Origin: Anaerolineales bacterium
GTDB taxonomy: Bacteria; Chloroflexota; Anaerolineae; Anaerolineales; Villigracilaceae
Length of the DNA stretch: 64,000 bases
Assembly: GCA_016934715.1 (NCBI GenBank)
Contig: JAFGSI010000064.1
Location: 21,861-85,860 of the forward strand
Direction: 5' to 3'
Each line of letters starts with the position of its first letter. Position 1 is the stretch's first letter. Below, piece after piece: positions 8,478 to 17,600 of this stretch. The notes below the pieces were generated by a model. The model was not told where the DNA came from, did no database searches, and worked only from the letters and a program-made list of their open reading frames with translations. The position numbers and the translations under genes are program-made.

Positions 8478-9517
8478 CGCAACACCACCTCCGTCCAGGC
8501 GGCGATCCACTCATCCCGATGGACAGCGATCAGGTCCGGGCCAAGAACAGCCGGCTCGGACGCGACCGCCGCCCACTGGACGAATTCGGGCGGCAACTGG
8601 GCATTCTGGTTGACCGGGTAGACGAACATCTGCAGGGGGATGTCTTCCTGGTAACGGGTGTCGAGCATATAGTCGATGAATCGCTCGGCCAGGTCACGGT
8701 TGGGCGTTCCCCTGAGGATGCCGACGAACTCGATCTGCCGGAAGCAGGTCCCGGGCGCCAGCAGGGAGGCGGTAGGCGCCTCGTCGACGGGCGGATCAGC
8801 GTAGATGACCTCCGCCGCCGGGCTGGAGGCGTACGAGACGGCCAGTGGCTGCGGGCCGCGGCCGGAGGATGCCGAAAAATTGGTGAAGTAGGCCGTCTCC
8901 CAGTCGTCAACCACCACCAGGCCATTGTCCCGCAGACCGGCCCAGAAGTCCAGGTAGCCGTCCGGGCCGAATTCTGCGACCGTTGCCAGCAGGAAGGCCA
9001 GGCCAGGTGAGGAGGTGGCCGGGTTCTCGACCACCAGCAGGCCGGTGTACTCAGGCTGCAACAGGTCCACCAGTGCCGCCGGGATGGCCAGCCTGCGTTC
9101 AGCGAACCAGGCCCGGTCATAGTTGATGCAAACGTCGCCGTAATCCACCGGCAGGGCCCGGTGCTGGGGGTCGAGTTCGAAGTCGTCGGGAATGGCGGCC
9201 AGCAGCGGCGATTCGTAGGGCACAAAAATGTCGGCTTCCAGAGCCCGCGAGAGAAAGGTGTTGTCAACCCCGTAGAAAATGTCGGCCAGGGGCGCCTCAC
9301 GGCTCAGGATGGCCTTGTTGAGTGCCGCGCCGGTGTCACCGCCGGCCAGAAAGACCACCGCGACGTTGTTCTCCTGCTCGAAGACGGTGATGAGTTCTTC
9401 GCTGACCGCGAAGGAGTCGTGGGTCAAGATTGTCAGGGTTTGAGGGCCTTGTGACCCGCAGGCGGGCAGAAGAGAGAGAAAAAACACGAAGAACAAAACA
9501 AGGGAAGGATGTTTCAT
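8474..9517 (-). CDS. thiB: Thiamine ABC transporter substrate-binding lipoprotein
   Basis: 347 residues with a lipoprotein signal (LVLFFVFFLSLLPACG, Cys about residue 20) and the TbpA/ThiB fold pattern: LTILTHDSFAVSEELI, VFLAGGDTGAALNKAI, ADIFYGVDNTFLSRAL, and PVDYGDVCINYD. It would capture thiamine or its phosphates outside the membrane. GGAGGCTCC precedes the ATG. The gene lies between thiN and thiP in the riboswitch-controlled operon, which supports thiamine over iron as the ligand. Confidence 0.9.
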   Translation of the reverse strand: MKHPSLVLFFVFFLSLLPACGSQGPQTLTILTHDSFAVSEELITVFEQENNVAVVFLAGGDTGAALNKAILSREAPLADIFYGVDNTFLSRALEADIFVPYESPLLAAIPDDFELDPQHRALPVDYGDVCINYDRAWFAERRLAIPAALVDLLQPEYTGLLVVENPATSSPGLAFLLATVAEFGPDGYLDFWAGLRDNGLVVVDDWETAYFTNFSASSGRGPQPLAVSYASSPAAEVIYADPPVDEAPTASLLAPGTCFRQIEFVGILRGTPNRDLAERFIDYMLDTRYQEDIPLQMFVYPVNQNAQLPPEFVQWAAVASEPAVLGPDLIAVHRDEWIAAWTEVVLR

Positions 9518-9540
9518 AGGAGCCTCCAGTGGTTTGCAGT

Positions 9541-10191
9541 TTAAGACATCCTGCGGTGGATGACGAGCAGCAGGCCGGAGCGGATCTCGACCGTGGCCGT
9601 CCCACCGAGCAGTTCGTTGCTGAGACCGCGCGTCCGGTACGCCAAGAGGATCTCATCCTGCAGGGGCCAGCGCAACCCCACAGTGCGGACACCGGCGGCG
9701 GGTCCGCCCCAGGGCAGCAGCGAGACCAGGTCTCCGGCCGCGCCCCGGACCTCGCGCCGCCCCCCGGCCTCGATGAAAAAGGCCTGCTCGACCCCATCGT
9801 CCAGGCGAACGTCCAGCCCGGCCAGGGCGGGGTCGTTCAACAGGGCCAGGTTGGCCAGGGTCTGGTCGAGGCGTCCGCCCAGGGCGGCAACGACAATGAT
9901 CTCCTCAGGGCCCTGTTCGAGGGCAGCCCGGAAGGCCAGTTCGAGATCGGACTCGTTCTTGTCCTCCGGATGGACCTGCAGGTGGATGCCGTTCGCCTCG
10001 GCCCAGCGCCGCTGGCCGGGCGTCAGCGAGTCCAGGTCCCCAATGATCGCTTGCGGGACGAGGCCCAGCGCCTGGGCATGGCCCATTCCGCCGTCAGCGG
10101 CGAGCAGAAGATCGCCAGTGCGCAGCAGGCGGCGGACAGGCGCGGGGTCCGAGAGTGTGCCGTTGGCAAAGATGAGGATGCGGGTGGGCAT
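9541..10191 (-). CDS. thiN: Thiamine pyrophosphokinase
   Basis: 216-residue enzyme converting thiamine plus ATP to thiamine pyrophosphate. Family motifs are present: LLLAADGGMGHAQALG, AIIGDLDSL, the acidic PEDKNESDLELA segment, and VVAALGGRLDQTLANLALL. The ATG at 10191 was chosen because GGAGGGAAC directly precedes it and it falls just after the riboswitch terminator; a longer open frame would run into the riboswitch. As first gene of the operon, it makes imported thiamine usable. Confidence 0.93.
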   Translation of the reverse strand: MPTRILIFANGTLSDPAPVRRLLRTGDLLLAADGGMGHAQALGLVPQAIIGDLDSLTPGQRRWAEANGIHLQVHPEDKNESDLELAFRAALEQGPEEIIVVAALGGRLDQTLANLALLNDPALAGLDVRLDDGVEQAFFIEAGGRREVRGAAGDLVSLLPWGGPAAGVRTVGLRWPLQDEILLAYRTRGLSNELLGGTATVEIRSGLLLVIHRRMS

Positions 10192-10210
10192 GTTCCCTCC
10201 ATAAAGAACG

Positions 10211-10236
10211 AAAAACCATCCTGTGGGGAGGATGGT
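10211..10236 (-). terminator. Intrinsic terminator, expression platform of the TPP riboswitch
   Basis: On the minus strand, ACCATCCT (10236-10229) pairs with AGGATGGT (10222-10215) around a 6-nt loop and is followed by five T (10215-10211). It lies between the aptamer and the thiN ribosome-binding site, so ligand binding should favour transcription stop. Confidence 0.85.
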
Positions 10237-10248
10237 CGATGAGCTGGG

Positions 10249-10340
10249 CAACGTCCCTCCGCCGGCATGATCCGGATCAGGTTCAGCGGGTCGGAGGCTG
10301 GCGGCCTCCCTCTCAGCCCGGTATACGGGCTCCCCGTTCG
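10249..10340 (-). promoter_or_regulatory. TPP riboswitch (THI element)
   Basis: Read on the minus strand, the segment contains the conserved CTGAGAGGG, ACCCGCTGAACCTGATC and CCGGCGGAGGGA blocks of the thiamine pyrophosphate aptamer in order. AACG (10338-10335) can close helix P1 with CGTT (10253-10250). It lies in the leader of thiN-thiB-thiP-thiQ-DUF402. Confidence 0.95.
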
Positions 10341-10352
10341 ATTATGGGATTG

Positions 10353-10381
10353 AGTATACGGCGGGGGGAACAACCTGTCAA
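10353..10381 (-). promoter_or_regulatory. Promoter of the thiamine operon
   Basis: On the minus strand a perfect TTGACA (10381-10376), a 17-nt spacer and TATACT (10358-10353) precede the TPP aptamer. Confidence 0.8.
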
Positions 10382-10384
10382 GGC

Positions 10385-10417
10385 AAAAAAGACAGAAAAG
10401 CTGGAGCAGCTCTTTTC
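10385..10417 (-). terminator. Terminator of the ten-gene signalling operon
   Basis: On the minus strand a stem built on AAAGAGCTG and CAGCTTTT, closed by CTC, is followed by TTTTTT at 10390-10385. It lies just downstream of the last gene (stop at 10427) and immediately before the thiamine-operon promoter. Confidence 0.6.
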
Positions 10418-10426
10418 AAGCCCCGA

Positions 10427-11221
10427 TCAGCGCACGCGACGCTTCCACTCTTCCTTCAACTGTAATTCGCGCGGGCTCTCACCGGAGACCAGGGCCAGGA
10501 AGTCGGTCATCAGGCGATTAAATTGGGGGCTATCCTCAAGCATTGGGAAATGTCCCAATCCTTCGAGCACGAACTGATGGACTTGCTGGGACATGGTCAT
10601 GACTCGCTCGTAACTGGGCGTTTCGATAGCCGGGTCGTTCTCGCCCTGGACGATCAGGCAGGGGGTGGTCAGGCTGTCCATGATCGGCATCAGGCTGGCC
10701 CCGTCCAGGTTATCAAAGGATGTGGTGATCGCCAGCGGATCGACCTTGGGAGCGTCGGTGCGCGCCGGTTCGGTGACCGCGTCCCTGTTGGGTAGCAACC
10801 ATTCAACCAGGTCTGCGGGAGAGGACGGAGACCGCAGGCGGCTGTTGACCGCCCCGATCTCGAACGGCATGCTGACGACCATCAGGCGGTCGACTACCTC
10901 GGGGAAGCGGCGGGCAAACAAGACCGAGGTCAGGGCCCCCAATCCATGGCCAATCAGGGCCACCTTGGCGATCCCGAGTTCCTGCAGGAAGTGGCCGAGC
11001 AGTTCGGTCTGCTTTTGAAGCGGGTAGCAGGCCTGGTCATGACTGGTATCGCCGAATCCCCACAGATCAAGGGCATACGCGCGAAACGACATCGAGGCGC
11101 TCTGCATGGCGGGGATCCAGTATCGCCAGGAGCCGATCCAGCCGTGCAGGAAGATGACCGGACGCCCGCGCCCGAGCACCTCGTAATGCACAATCTTGTC
11201 GTCAATCAGTACCGCGCTCAT
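10427..11221 (-). CDS. Alpha/beta-hydrolase-fold protein with Gly in place of the nucleophile
   Basis: 264 residues with the full fold pattern: oxyanion-loop HGW at 26-28, LDLWGFGDTS, the nucleophile elbow, the acid loop VQGENDPAIE, and the His loop GLGHFPMLE. In the elbow the expected GHSxG reads GHGLG: residue 93 is Gly (codon GGA at 10945-10943). Loss of the serine normally abolishes hydrolase activity, so this may be a binding protein or use another mechanism. It is a clear paralogue of the hydrolase at 22987-23784, which keeps Ser93 at the same position. It is the last gene of the operon, 18 nt after the receiver protein. Confidence 0.85.
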   Translation of the reverse strand: MSAVLIDDKIVHYEVLGRGRPVIFLHGWIGSWRYWIPAMQSASMSFRAYALDLWGFGDTSHDQACYPLQKQTELLGHFLQELGIAKVALIGHGLGALTSVLFARRFPEVVDRLMVVSMPFEIGAVNSRLRSPSSPADLVEWLLPNRDAVTEPARTDAPKVDPLAITTSFDNLDGASLMPIMDSLTTPCLIVQGENDPAIETPSYERVMTMSQQVHQFVLEGLGHFPMLEDSPQFNRLMTDFLALVSGESPRELQLKEEWKRRVR

Positions 11222-11239
11222 TCTTGGAAGACCAGGCCT

Positions 11240-11614
11240 TTACTTTCCGTATTTCGCCAAGATGGTCTGGATGCGCGTCGTCAGCTGGTCAGGCGCAAAG
11301 GGTTTCAGCAGATACTCGGTGGCGCCGGCCGACAGCCCGGCCTGGATCTCGGATTCCTGTCCCTTGGCAGAGAGGAACATCACAGGCGTATCCTGCAGGG
11401 CCGGATCGGCCTTGATCTCGGCGCAGGCTTCATAACCGGTCATACGCGGCATGCGCACATCCATCAGGATCAGATCCGGGTTCTCCTGCTTGGCCAGGGT
11501 GACCGCATCCTCGCCGTTGCTGGCTGCGACCACTTCATAGCCCGCGAAACGCAGCGTAAAAGTGATCAGGTCACGGATATCGCGTTCATCTTCGGCAATC
11601 AAGATCTTTGTCAT
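11240..11614 (-). CDS. Stand-alone response regulator (receiver domain only)
   Basis: 124 residues forming a single REC domain: acidic pocket EDE at 8-10, phosphoacceptor Asp52 in LILMDVRMP, switch residue Ser in FLSAKG, and Lys in LLKPF. There is no output domain, so it should act by protein contact or phosphorelay. It lies 5 nt after the giant histidine kinase gene in the same operon and is the obvious phosphotransfer partner. Confidence 0.93.
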   Translation of the reverse strand: MTKILIAEDERDIRDLITFTLRFAGYEVVAASNGEDAVTLAKQENPDLILMDVRMPRMTGYEACAEIKADPALQDTPVMFLSAKGQESEIQAGLSAGATEYLLKPFAPDQLTTRIQTILAKYGK

Positions 11615-11619
11615 GGACG

Positions 11620-14600
11620 TTACTCCTCAGCCTGATATACAGGTAAAGTGAAAGAGAAAGTGCTCCCTTCACCAGGAATGCCGTTACTGGTCATCCAGAT
11701 GCGCCCCTTGTGCGCCTCGACCAGTTGCTTGACAATGGACAAACCCAGGCCCGTTCCAGGGGTTGCCAGAACAAGCGGGTGTTCGCCGCGAAAGAAGCGG
11801 TCGAAAATGCGTTCCTGGTCGACCAGGTCGATGCCCACACCGCTGTCTTTCACATCCACCTGGACTTCATCCCCTTCACGGTGTATGTGGATCGTGATCT
11901 GACCATTCTCCGGGGTATAGTGATAGGCATTGTCAACCAGGTTGTCGATGATCTGGCGAACCCGTTCCGGGTCGCCGGTGACCTGCGGCAATTCGGGAGC
12001 TGCGTCGACGGTCAGGGCCATCGGCCGGTTTTCCTCCTGCGAACGCCGCAGGAGATCAGCGATGCTCTCCTCGGCGACCCCTCTCAGTTCAATCCCCTGG
12101 AAGTTGAAAGCCACCCGACCGGCCTCGATGCGCGAGATATCGAGCAGGTCGTTGACCAGGATGCTCAAGCGGTCGGTGTTCGAACGCACGATGTCAAGAA
12201 AATGGACCTGGTTCTCGTTCAAAGCTCCGGCCGCGCCCATCAACAGGATATCAACATAGCCCTTGATGGAGGTCATCGGGGTGCGCAGTTCATGGCTGAC
12301 GGTGGCGACGAACTCCGACTTGAGCCGGTCGACCTCGACCTCGTGGGTGATGTCGCGGAAGATGGACACTGTGCCCAGAAACTCGTTGCGCCAGATGACC
12401 GGGGCCAGGTGGACCAGCACCACGCGTCCGCTTTCGAGGGTCAACTGTTCGGCATATGTGTCGCCGGGTTGATAGGTGGACGGATCTTCCGACCAGGCGC
12501 GAATGGTTTGCATCCAGGTCTGGGCCGCCTTGCCAAACAGGCCAACGAAATAATCCAACGGCTTGCCGCGTACCTGCTCGCCCTGCAAGGTCAGGATGCG
12601 CTCGATGGAAGAGTTGATGAACGTGATCCGGTCATCCGGGTCGGTGACCAGGACCCCATCGGCGACGGCCTCAAGAATGGCCTGCTGTCGGCTGGCTTCC
12701 ACCTGCTGGTTGCGCAACATGCTGCCGAGGCGTTCGGCCTGATCACGGATCAGTTCGTACAGGTGAGCATTGTTGATCGCCACCGCCACCTGCGAACCGA
12801 TCGCCTGGACCAGATTCATATGGTCGTGGGTGAAATAATCAATCTGCCGGTGGAAGACCATGATGGCGCCGATGACTTCCTCGCCGACCATCAGCGGTGC
12901 AGAGATCACGCTGCGGTGCTGCGGGGCATTGGCAGGCAACTTGACCCAGCGCTTGTCCTTCAAGACATCATCGAGCAGGACGCTTTGACGGTTCTTGATC
13001 ACCCAGCCAGCCAGGCCTTCGCCAACCTTGAGCGTGGTGGGACGGGCGCCCTCGGTCATCACCGGGGTGACGTAGCCATACCCGGCTCGATACTGGATCG
13101 TATTGTCCTCCGGGTTGACCATCAGGATGCTGCCCTGTTCGGCGCCGATGGCATCGTTGAGCAGTGCCAGGGTCCGGTTGAGAGCCCGGTCGAGATCAAG
13201 GCTGGCTGAAACCTCGGTCAGGATGCGTAGCAGGGTTTCGGTGCTATGCTGCTCACGGGCCAGCTCGGCAGTACGCTCGACGACGCGCTGTTCGAGTTCG
13301 TCGGCCAACCGGCGGGTCTCGGCGAACAGGCGCCCGTTCTGGATGGCGACGGCCGCCTGGTTGGCCAGTGTGCCCAGGATTGGCAGGTCGTCCTGGACGT
13401 AGACGTTGGGCTGGTAGCTCTGGGCAGAGAGCATACCGATGACCTTGCCACCCAGGGTGATCGGAACGGCGATGATCGAGCGCGGCTGGCCCTGACCATA
13501 GGTGCGGCCATCGAATTCCTCCTGGGCGGCCACATCTGCAATCAACAGCGGCTCTCCCTGGGCGATGACGCGTCCGCTCAGGCCCTCCCCGAGCGGTAAA
13601 CGGATGTTGGGGGAGCGCCCGTTGGGGTCCATCAGGTAAACCCCCTCGATCTCGCCGCGTTCTTCGTCCAGCAGGGCGATGACGAACGACTCTGCGACCA
13701 TCAGCCCGGAGGCGGCCCGGTGGATGGCCATATAGATCTCCTCCGGGTCAAGGCTGAGGGCGATCTCGTAAGAGGCCCGGTTGATGGTCGTCAGCTGTTC
13801 GGCCCGGGATACCGTATCCTGATACAAACGGGCGCTCTCCAGGGCGATCGCCGCCTGGTTGCTGATCGTGCGGGCCAGTTCGATCTCGGTCGATGTGAAG
13901 CGATAGGCTTCTGTCATGTGGACGAACTGCAAGGCCCTCAGGTTGGTGCCGCTGGCCAGCGGCAGGATCAGCAACGTATGCGTATCATTCAAGATTGCTT
14001 CCAAAGGTGCCAGGTCCGGTTCGTTGGCCACGTCAGTCGTGGTGAAGACGCCCAGCGATTCGCGCAAGCGCTCGAAGATGGGCGCATCCGGCAGGACCTG
14101 GACCTGATGCTTCTTCTTCTGGGGCACAACCACAGTCAGCACCGGGATCCCCTGTCGGTCAAACGTAACCGCCGAAACGCGCCGGGCCGAGAGTGCCTTG
14201 TGCAATTCCTCGGCCGTCAGCAACAAAATTTGTTCTTCGCTCAATGACCCGCTCAGTTCGGTCGACAGCCGGTTGAGCAGGGCCAAGCGCTGTGAACGTT
14301 CGTCGAGTTCAGTGGCCCGGCGCAGGCTCTCTTCGAATAAACGAGCATTCTCGATCGCCACTGCCGCCTGGCTGGCGAAAGTGGTCACCAGCTGGGTGTA
14401 CTCGACCGTGTAGAAATGCGCCTCGGTCTTCTCGAGCGCCAGAACGCCTACGACTTCACCCTTCGAGACCAGCGGAATACCCATCCAGGAGAGGCGTTCG
14501 GCAGCCGTGAGCGCCGGGAAACGCGGATCCCCGCGCACATCGCCGACAACGAGACCCTGCATGGTAGTGATCATCTCGTTCAGCAGGGCCGAGTCTTCGA

Positions 14601-17600
14601 TGGCCACTGAGAGACCGATGCGTTCCTCGTTGTCAGGGAAACCCCGCGCCGCAGCAACATTCATGGCATTGCCCTGACGCAGCCAGAGGATGGCAGTGTC
14701 GTAATCCAACACGGTGTGCAGCTGATCAAGCAGGCCGGCCACCAGTTCATCGGACTGCAGGCTGGAGGCCATGTCGGTTGAAACGTCGGTCAGGGCCTGC
14801 AGCTGGGTGGCGCGCTCCTGGGAAGCATCTACCAGGCGAACATTTTCGATCGACAGGGCGACTTGCTGGGTCAGCGATAGCAGCAGGGCCTCGTCATCAG
14901 CCGAGAAAGCGCCGCTGGTATTGAAGTTGTCCAGGACCAGCAAACCCAGGATCCGTTCCCCGGTCTGGATTGGGACCAGCAAACTGGATACCGGCAGCCG
15001 TCCACCCGTGGCTTCACGGTAGAGCAGCAGGTTTTCAGCGGCCAGGTTGTAATCACGGGCAAAGTTGACGTCATCCACGCGGCGCGATTTCCGCTCGCTG
15101 AAAACCTGACCGGGCAGGGCTTCACCAGCCCGGTAGGCGATCTGCATCAGCCGCTCGTTGTTGGCATAGTTCGCCGCGGCCCTGGGGATCAAGGTCTCCT
15201 CCTGCTCGTTCCAGACCAGGACCGCGCCGGCATGTGCCACCGCGACCACCCGCAGGGCGCTGTCGAGCAGAGCCTGGACGATCCTTTCGGGATCGAGTCC
15301 GCTCAATTGGCGGCTAAAGTCAAGCAGCAGGTTGACCTCGCGCAGGCGCCGGCGAGTTTCAGTCAGCAGGCTGATGTTTTGCAGGATGATCGAGACCTGG
15401 CGTGAGATTTGCACGTAGACCTGGCGGTCCTCGTCGGTCAGGGGCGGCATTGGCTCCCGGCTGATCGCCAGGATGCCCGCCACTGGCTTCTCCTCGATCA
15501 GGATCGGCAGGCAGATGAAACCCTTGGCATGCAGGCTGGTCAGCAGCGGGGCATCGCGCCAGGTGTCATCTTCCTCCAGGTTCATCACCAGGAGCATCTC
15601 GCCATTCTGCAGGCTGTAGCGCAGAGGGTTGCGCTGGCCGAAGAGAGCTTCCGGGCTGGTGCCGCGCGGGACGTTCCCCAAGACGTGCAGCATGCGCGGG
15701 CCTTCCGTGGTGTTCTCAGCCACGATCGAGACACTCATCTCCAGGCGGGTCAGGATCTCGCGCCCCAGGGCCTGAAGAGCCGAGGGACGGTCCACTTGGC
15801 GGTTGATCGTCTCGGTAATCTCCAACCCGGCCCGGATGCGGCGGGCCCGCCGCTCCAGGTTGCGGATGGCGATCATCTGCTCGAGGTCCTTGTGCAGCAG
15901 GATGGGCAGGTGCGTCTGGCCGATCGATAACAACTGCTGCTGCCGGTCGACGCTGACGGAAAGTGTATCGACCTGGTATTTGTACGAAGACAGCCGGTTG
16001 CCACTGCGGATCATCAGGGCAGCCTGGGCAGCAAAAATCTCGATGGTTTCCAGGGTGGTGCGGTCGGGGCGCAACCCATCGCGAGGCGAATCCAGGCTGA
16101 TCAACCCCACCGGGACGCCCTCCCCATCCTTGAGCGTGAAGAAGAGCATATCCTCCGGGTGCCAGGCATTCGGCGTCTCGGTCGTCTGGGAGGACATCAC
16201 GGTAACGACCTGGACATCCCCAGACAGCACCGGGCGCTGGTCATGGGGAATGAAATAGCCATTCCCGATCTTGAACTCGTCCCGCAACAGCTGTTCCACA
16301 CTGGCATAGGGTTGGGAGGTCGCCTTAAGCATGCTCAGTGTCTCGAGGGGCATACCCACACCGGCGACCCGGCGCTGGAGGCCGGTCTCCCGATCAATGA
16401 TGCTGAACAAAACCACCTGGAAAGGTGTTGCTTCTTGGATCCCGTAAGCCAGCGCCTCAAGGGAATTCTCCAGCGGCTGGTCCAGTTCGAGAGCTCGGGT
16501 GGTTTCAAACAGCTTGCTGAGGGTCTCGGCACGACGATTAAGCTGTTCGTTGCGCTGGACTTGTTCCTGATAACGCTGGGCATTGCCCAAGGCGATGGCT
16601 GCCTGGACGGCCAGCGTGGTGATGATGTCTACGGCAGCCTCGTCAAACTGGGCCGCCTCGGAAGAATGAAGGTGAATGAGCCCGATGGTTTGTTCCTGGT
16701 ATGCGATTGGGGCCACGATCGCCGACTGCACCTGCGCATGGGGCGGTTGATAATCCCCCTGGCTGAAATCGGCCACCACGATCGGCGCACTGTTGGTGAG
16801 CACTTCCCGCTCGATGGGAAGCAATCCCTCCGGCCCGGGAGCATCCCCAATGTGGAAAACCACCTGAGGTTCCGTCTCTGCCGTGGCCATGGCCTCGAAC
16901 AGGAGAATGGTGCCGCAATCAGCACGCGTGGTGCGCAGGCTTTCATCGTAAACAACCTGCAGGAGGTACTTCCATTCCAAGGTGGTGTTCAATTCGCGTC
17001 CGATGCGGATCATGGCCGTCAAGTGGTCAACCTGGCGGCGCAAGCTCTCATCGGTCATCTCGGTCAGTGAGGCACTCTCGACCGCCGCAGCCAGTTGGCC
17101 GGCGGCCGTCGAGACGACCTGCAGGTCATAGTTATTGAAAGCTTCCACCTTATGGCTGGCGAGGATCAACTCGCCCAGACTGCGCTCGCGCACGACCAGC
17201 GGTACGATCAGTACCGACTGCATGTTCAACTCGTCCGCCAGCGGGCGATAGACTGTCAACAAACGCTGGTCATTCGACAGGTGCCCGGCGAGGAAAGACC
17301 GCTGACTGCCTGTAACCGTGAAATGGTATTGAGGGTCATTCTCGTAGATGTGGGTGAAGAGTTCAGTGGCCGCTGCATCCATGCCGAAAAGCGATTCGGT
17401 ATGCAGGCGCAGCAGTCCCTGGGCTTCATTCAGAAGCATGACCGAGGCAACATCGGCCTGCAGCAGGCGGGCCAGTTCCTGGACGGTGTAACGCAGCATC
17501 TCGTCTGCTGTGGCAGACGATCCAGTCAGGCTGGCGATCCGGCGCAGGGCCTCGGAACGCTGGGCCCGCTGGCGGGCCTGCAGTACCAGGGTGACATTGT

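Noticed and set aside
11710..13209. Long plus-strand open frame antisense to the giant kinase
   Set aside because: It mirrors the codon structure of the kinase gene, has no ribosome-binding site and no recognisable domains; typical of antisense frames in high-GC DNA.
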